Of a stretch of DNA of 64,000 bases, positions 58,806-64,000 are shown piece by piece. Every line of letters begins with the position of its first letter. Within the stretch, counting starts at the first letter, position 1. Below the pieces are notes generated by a model that saw only the letters and a list, made by a program, of their open reading frames with translations, was not told the DNA's origin and searched no databases. The translations under genes and the position numbers were made by a program. The stretch comes from Lepidodermella squamata (Eukaryota; Gastrotricha): the NCBI GenBank assembly GCA_047495785.1, contig JBLDXI010000001.1:4836001-4900000 (forward strand). The letters run 5' to 3'.

Positions 58806-58989
58806 ATTTATCGAGTTCGAGTCAAGAAAGGCTAAATAAAAATGTCAGATTAGAGATTAGATTAGAAACTGATGATTTAGCAATTTTTAGAGTTCTATGA
58901 CTGAGGTGAAATAAAAAATATTGAAAAGCCCGAGCCATCATTTTTATTTTCAGCCAATAATATTTCCCGAAAACTATTTTTGTAAGAAA

Positions 58990-59580
58990 GCCGGCCGTTA
59001 TCATCATGCGCCCTCAACAAAATGTCGCATAAAAATGTTTCTGATTTCGCGCGATATGTTTCGCAATTCCAAGTCATTCTCGCCAATTTCGGGATTTCCC
59101 GGCGGTAACGGTAACATGTTGGGAATCAGATGATTGATCTGCTGCAACCAATGATCGAAAAATGGCTGTTTTTCCTCCTCACAATAGTTGTGTAGAGTAT
59201 ATAGCTGTCGCGGCAATCAAGCAAGTTTGGAATTCCTCACTCATCCCATTTGTTATCAGTCCTCTCTGCCATCGCCCCTTGTAGCGCCCAATGCCATGAT
59301 CGGCTGGTAATCGAGCTGGTATGAAGTTCAAATTATAGGTTTGCCGGCCTTGATTCCCTAGCAGCTCGGCTTCTGAGAAGGGCGTCATCAGCCACGATTT
59401 CTCAGGCTGAATCGCCCAATATCACAACGGGAACTTCTTCACCCGCCACCCGACTCGTCACATCGGGATACAAGTCGGAACCCACCCGTTCTGCGCGAAT
59501 GAATAGTGACGACCATGATAAGAGACGAGCATCATGCACTGATCCCGCTCCTCCGACAAAAATGTCTATAAATTTGTAGT
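58990..59580 (-). pseudogene. PIF/Harbinger transposase relic
   Basis: Reading the minus strand across three frames gives GGAGSVHDARLL, then VPVVILGDSA-stop, then LMTPFSEAELL-like, YNLNFIPARLPADHGIGRYKGRW and REIRNIFMRHFVEG. This is the order of the DDE_Tnp_4 (HARBI1-type) transposase core: PGSVHDAR, GDSAY, LMTPF, GRLKGRW. One in-frame stop and at least two frame changes make it inactive. No terminal repeats recognised. Confidence 0.7.
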
Positions 59581-59639
59581 TGTGGTCTACTAAAACCTAT
59601 AGAAAAAAGAATAAATATGAAAAATAATTCCATACCGTA

Positions 59640-61279
59640 AGCCGGTCTTATTTCGGACAGGGTAACTTCGGACACTTATTTTGACTTTAAACTTAAATTT
59701 CTCCTTCCGTTCAAAATTCAGAAGATAGCCCTAGTCTTGGCTTTCAAATGACACCTGAAACATTAAAAGCGGATAAGAATGCGAAGAATAGTCCAACTTC
59801 TTCGCAGTCATGTCCCGCGACCCAAAATTACTAAATTTTCACCAGGTAGGTATTTTTTGCTGGAGAGAAGCGGAAAAGATAGAGCACCATCGATTTAGTA
59901 ATGCTGCCATGTTCAAACCAATATTCGATATGCAATGACCGTGCAGAAATAAAATGGAATATGAAATGCTCGGGAAAGTCAATCTAGCCAGAGTTCAAAT
60001 CTTTTAGCATCTCGTCCAGCAACGTGCCTTTGAGAAATGAAAAGCGCAGCTGCATCTTTTCTACCCGATAATACCTATTTATGCTAAGACTTTCAGTCGA
60101 CAAAGTGGGTTCTTAGCGGAGTCGATTACCGATCACCCTTTTTCAATGCATTACGAAGCTATGCATAATATTATAAAAAAGAGGCTTATTTAGAAAGATT
60201 ATCCATGATCATGCCGAGCCTCTCCTCTGCTATTCCGCGACCGCAAAGCCAGATGAGAACTCGTGTTGAAGCAATTAGCCGAAAATGTTATCTCATTGAA
60301 TAGTCACTGGAACTATGAATTGCATGGCTCTTCAACTGTGGCCTTTCTTCGCTTTTTTGGAAACGGGGCCAGTAATAGTAGAAATTGATTGGAGTTTTAC
60401 ATGAATTTACCGACAGGTTATTTAGGAAAAATGTTTGAAAACTTGGGAACGATGATTTCTCTACATTCCTTTTTGTCGCAAATTAATATTTTGAAAATTT
60501 CTTAAAACGTCAGATTTTTTTAATTTAGTGCAGTAGCCGTTTATTAGAATTTTTATTATTTGTCGCATTTGTGCAAATGTCGTCGCACTAATGTTGGTGC
60601 AAATCTAATAAATGACGCCCAGCAATTTTTCCCACGAATATTTTTCATTTTTATTTCATTAATTTTCCCGAAAATTTTTCTTTTCAATTTCCTAATCCTA
60701 ATTTCTAATAAGTATTCAATCGGATTATTTGTTGTATATTTACACGGAATGTTTTCTCGTACCCTCGAATAATGACCGTTTAATCACCTGTCAAAGTTCG
60801 CATGCTCGTTTATTGCCCGGTCTGATCCTGATCTCGCGGTTCCGAGTAGAAGTTATTCACAATGTATATTGCGTTCAACCTTCTAGTTGTTATATCATCG
60901 TGTATTCCGCAGCTGGGCCAACCGATCGCACGTTTCGAGGATAGCCAAAGGTAAACAAAAATATATATAGGCCACGCGCTCCCACTCACTCGCACTCGCT
61001 CCGAGACTGAAAGTGCGTGCTATAGTACATTATATATTATTCCATTCACATGAAATTCTACACACATGCTATACTATAGTAATGTGCCTAGGTGTAAGCT
61101 TTCTTTTACATAAGCCTCGTAACATGTAAAAAGTAGGGCTTTTACTTTCTACTTTCTGTTATCATTGTAGCGTGAAAAACCTTATCAGAAAAAACGCATG
61201 GATTCGTTGCTGTTATTCCGCCGCCTCATTATCTCCTGAAAGTGTAAAGTAAAACCGAGGCTGCGAAATTAGCTGCGAG
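59640..61279. other. Intergenic region with dispersed repeat pieces
   Basis: 59635-59665 contains TAAGCCGGTCTTATTTCGGA, the complement of which occurs at 38950-38975. The 59720-59840 stretch (CCAACTTCTTCGCAG, GACCCAAAATTACTAA) recurs at 36650-36990. The region just upstream of 61280 should hold the Hv1 promoter. No coding exon seen. Confidence 0.45.
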
Positions 61280-64000
61280 ATGGCCGATTCTTCGACGTTG
61301 ATCGAGCCCATGACCACGGCGAATAATTTAGCTGTGAGTCCGAAGGAGACACCGGCGCCGTCACGCTCGAACACGCCGTCGGGCATGAGTGCGTCGGAGG
61401 CGGCGCAGTTCAACGCCGATCTCATCGCCTCCGTGTTCTCGGCGTCGATTTTGAAGCGCCGCATGTCGACGCGCCAGAAAATCAACCACTTCCTGCACAC
61501 GCCGCTCGCTCAAACCGTCATTGTTGTGTTCGTCATTCTCGATGCGCTCGTTGTCTTCGCTCAACTCTACGTCGACCTGCAAGGCGAAAAAGGTATACAG
61601 CGAGGGCAATTTTTGCGAATGTCGCGTTTTGACCTAGTTTTTATTCGTTATATCTGTTTCTTTGGGAAGTTCGATTTTAAGAGATCTCTTTAATTGTGCC
61701 AAATTTTTAGAATTTTTTTCAATATTGTTCAATGAAATGAATTTTTTAAATTTTTAGAAAAATTCCGGCAACTCGAGCTTGTGTGTAAATACAACAAGAC
61801 GGAAGAGGCTGAGGAGATGGAGCCAACGATTCATGCCTATGAGATGGCGTTTGAAGCTCTCCATTACACAAGCATGGCCCTGATTTCGCTTTTCTTCGTT
61901 GAAGTTTGTCTTCCAAGTCCATGAATTCGCCCATGAAATCTTTTTTTTGTAGGTCACGCTTAAAGTTGTCACTGGTTGGCACCACTTCGTTTCGAGTATA
62001 ATCGAGGTAAACAGCAAACACAAAACAAATATTTGCAAATTTTTTGTAACCTTATTTTGAAGTTTACCTAGAATTTACATGCGTGAATTTATGGAAAGAG
62101 TTTTTCCGAGCATTCCGAGAGATTCCATAGCCCGCACCTTGATAATTCTTTAATCGATCGACATTTTCCATTGCAAAAACTGTTTCTTAGTAGTACCAAA
62201 CCAACATCATCAGGAGATTTTTGCGTCTTGATTAGCGAATATTTTTCTCCGTTAGCAATAGCCAACCCTGATTGATTTCGCACAATTATATTCAAAATGT
62301 AAAATCTCTGGCAATGAAATTCGTGAAGCCAGGTCGAAAAATGCTTTTCATCAGCTAAATATTGGCTCGATCTGAGTTTTCAGCTGCGATTGCGTCCAAA
62401 TATTCTAAATTGTTGCTTCCGAGCAACACATTTATGTGATTTTATTTCAATTTTTGCCCACTTGAGCGAAAGCGTTCCATTTTGGCTACATGGTACCCTA
62501 AGGTATGTAGGCTAAAAGTACGATTTGGCCCTGTGTACTCAAGCATAACTCGCTAACTGACCGCCGAAAGCGCAAAATTCGAGCAATATTTAGATAGTTA
62601 GATCTGGCTGAAAAACACTGACAATCAGAATTGATAGAGACTCAAGGAAAGGCGTGAAACTCGAAATCCACATTTTGGGGAAAATGTTGTTCTTGAATCC
62701 TAAATTGAAGGCACAGCAATCTAGATTCTCCGTATTCGTTTTCGCGCAACAAAAATTCACTCGTTTCAAAATATCACCTTTTTTATTTGATTTGCGTAAA
62801 AAAATAGCACAGTATGATGTGAAATGTCGACTACATGGTAGCCGGGCCGCCGCGACTCGGCGCCCCGAGTTGCCGCGCCCGATCGCGAAACTGCGTCGCT
62901 TTCGCAACGTCCTGCTCGATGCCGGCCGCCTGCGACAACTGCGGCGCCTTGCCGAAGAGCAGCGCCGAGGCGTTGACGCAGCCGGGCGCGTCGCCCAGCT
63001 CGCACGCCCGCGCCAGCAACCGGATCACCTCGCGGCCCGTCTGCGGACTGCGCACCTCGCTGTCCCTGCCCTTGAGCTTTATGTCCGCCAGCCGGGTGCA
63101 CGCGCCGGCCACGCTGCCCTCGTCGCACGCCCGCTGCAGGTACTTCGCCGCCAGCGGCCAGTTGAGGTCCGAACTCGCGAACATGGCCGCCGTCATGCAC
63201 GTCTTCGGCTTGAGCTCGCACGCCTTCCGCGCGAGTTCCACGGCGCCCTTCTGGTCCTTCGGGATGCCCTTGCCGAGGGCTTTCATGTAGGCGAGGCGGT
63301 TGCACGACTCCGGCTCCGAGTACGCCGAGCACGCGTGTTCGTAAATCGCCGCCGCGCGTTCGTAGTTCACTTTCACGTTGTACTCGTATTCGCCCAACAA
63401 TCGACAACCTGACGAAAAAAATAAAAGAAAAATCAGGAAAAATACAAAAATTTCAATTTTAATTCGCATGCTTTTTCGAATACTTTTGATTCGGCCGGTT
63501 TTTCAAGAAGTATCACGATATTACACGTTATTACAATTTCTTCATTTCAAATTCAGTCGATATTCGGAAATGTTGACAAATAATTAAATTTTATATTCTT
63601 TCCAACAGATACTCGCATTATTTTACATTCATTTCGAGAAATTAAGAAAATGGCTCACCTTCGGGGTCTTTTTCCTTGTAGCACGCGAACGAATACTCAG
63701 CCGCAATATTTTTCAAGTACTCCTCCGCCTCGGCCTCGTTTTTCCAATCAACAAAACTGCCCATCGCACGAATTTGATTAAAATAAAATACCTACCATAA
63801 AACAAAATAACAGCTATGAAAAATTATAAATAAATTAAAATAAATAAATTCCTCATTATTTTTGCTAGATTTTGGACGGTTGCATCGTGGTGATATCGTT
63901 CGGCCTCGACATCATGCTCATGTTCGAGGAAGTCAGCGTCGCCATCGAATCCATCGCTCAACTGCTCATCATGCTACGGTTGTGGCGCATCGCCCGCATT
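61280..64000 (+). CDS. HVCN1: Voltage-gated proton channel Hv1, 5' part (runs off the window)
   Basis: Four exons in the window: 61280-61592, 61758-61903, 61953-62006 and 63869 onward, all in frame (211 aa so far). A Ser/Thr/Pro-rich cytosolic N-terminus precedes S1 (IVVFVILDALVVFAQLYVDL), which has the selectivity-filter Asp in the LDAL context. S2 is HYTSMALISLFFVE with its acidic countercharge, then VTLKVVTGWHHF. S3 is ILDGCIVVISFGLDIML. S4 carries RLWRIARI, the RxWRxxR signature of proton channels. There is no pore domain, as expected for Hv1. It conducts H+ out of cells upon depolarisation. The rest of S4 and the dimerising coiled coil lie beyond the window. The 1.9 kb third intron hosts the COA7-like gene on the other strand. 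Confidence 0.9.
62831..63764 (-). CDS. COA7: Cytochrome c oxidase assembly factor 7-like Sel1-repeat protein
   Basis: Two exons, 63659-63764 and 62831-63408, 684 nt or 227 aa (human COA7 is 231). Begins MGSFVDWKNEAEAEEYLKNI; ACYKEKDPEG-C is the COA7 N-terminal hallmark. Sel1-like repeats follow, each with paired cysteines: ACSAYSEPESCNRLA, ACELKPKTCMTA, ACDEGSVAGACTRLA and ACELGDAPGCVNAS. It ends with the family-typical KATQFRDRARQLG. COA7 is a mitochondrial intermembrane-space haem-binding protein needed for complex IV assembly. The second exon is strikingly GC-rich (GC third positions) compared with the AT-rich surroundings. The gene is nested, antisense, in intron 3 of Hv1. Confidence 0.9.

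Noticed and set aside
62654-63412. 252-codon plus-strand frame, Arg/Ala-rich
   Set aside because: Antisense shadow of the GC-rich COA7-like exon; the minus-strand frame has the Sel1 motifs and a clean splice junction.

Overview
The window reads as nuclear DNA of a small-genome metazoan, most likely an ecdysozoan (nematode or tardigrade grade). Its genes are animal families: nicotinic receptors, a 7TM receptor, secreted C-type lectins, Ly6/uPAR-type domains, Hv1 and COA7. The introns are mostly 50-150 bp with TTTYAG or TTTTAG acceptors and GTAAG or GTTTGT donors. Species cannot be fixed from the sequence. All gene models below were joined by hand from reading frames and splice signals. In every complete model the exon phases sum to a multiple of three, which is the main support for them.

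Left third (1-25 kb), neurotransmission. After the 3' end of a hydroxylysine-kinase-like gene come a three-exon 7TM receptor and a decayed copy of it. The rest is pentameric ligand-gated channel genes. Two are intronless, divergent Cys-loop receptors in tandem (4.3-6.7 kb). Two are multi-exon nicotinic alpha-type subunits on the minus strand (8.3-12.0 and 14.2-17.3 kb). One is a multi-exon non-alpha subunit on the plus strand (21.6-24.9 kb). A third intronless receptor lies far away at 50.5-51.6 kb.

Middle (25-46 kb), a tandem array of secreted C-type lectin genes, all on the minus strand and all with the same nine-exon plan: a signal peptide plus a Cys-rich head, then small cysteine modules, then a C-terminal lectin domain. 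Two copies are intact (28.6-30.6 and 43.1-46.1 kb) and two are damaged (25.1-27.75 and 36.1-40.6 kb). There are also two exon relics. The array is loaded with transposon debris: a CR1/jockey-like LINE nested in an older repeat, the 3' end of an R2-like retrotransposon, a Tc1/mariner-type MITE, a 1.1 kb TA-flanked element, an 874 bp element with arrays of TTCCGC motifs and an 8 bp target duplication, and a small hairpin element in a lectin intron.

Right third (47-64 kb). This holds a membrane protein with two CCxxxxCN (Ly6/uPAR-like) motifs, the third intronless receptor, and a 2.9 kb foldback element with 548 bp arms that starts 4 bp after that receptor's stop codon. Next is a seven-exon gene for a probable mitochondrial coiled-coil protein with a PD-(D/E)xK-like C-terminal region. 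A fragmentary coiled-coil/Gln-rich gene, a Harbinger transposase relic and the start of a voltage-gated proton channel (Hv1) follow. The third intron of Hv1 contains a complete COA7-like gene on the opposite strand. Hv1 runs off the end of the window inside its S4 segment.
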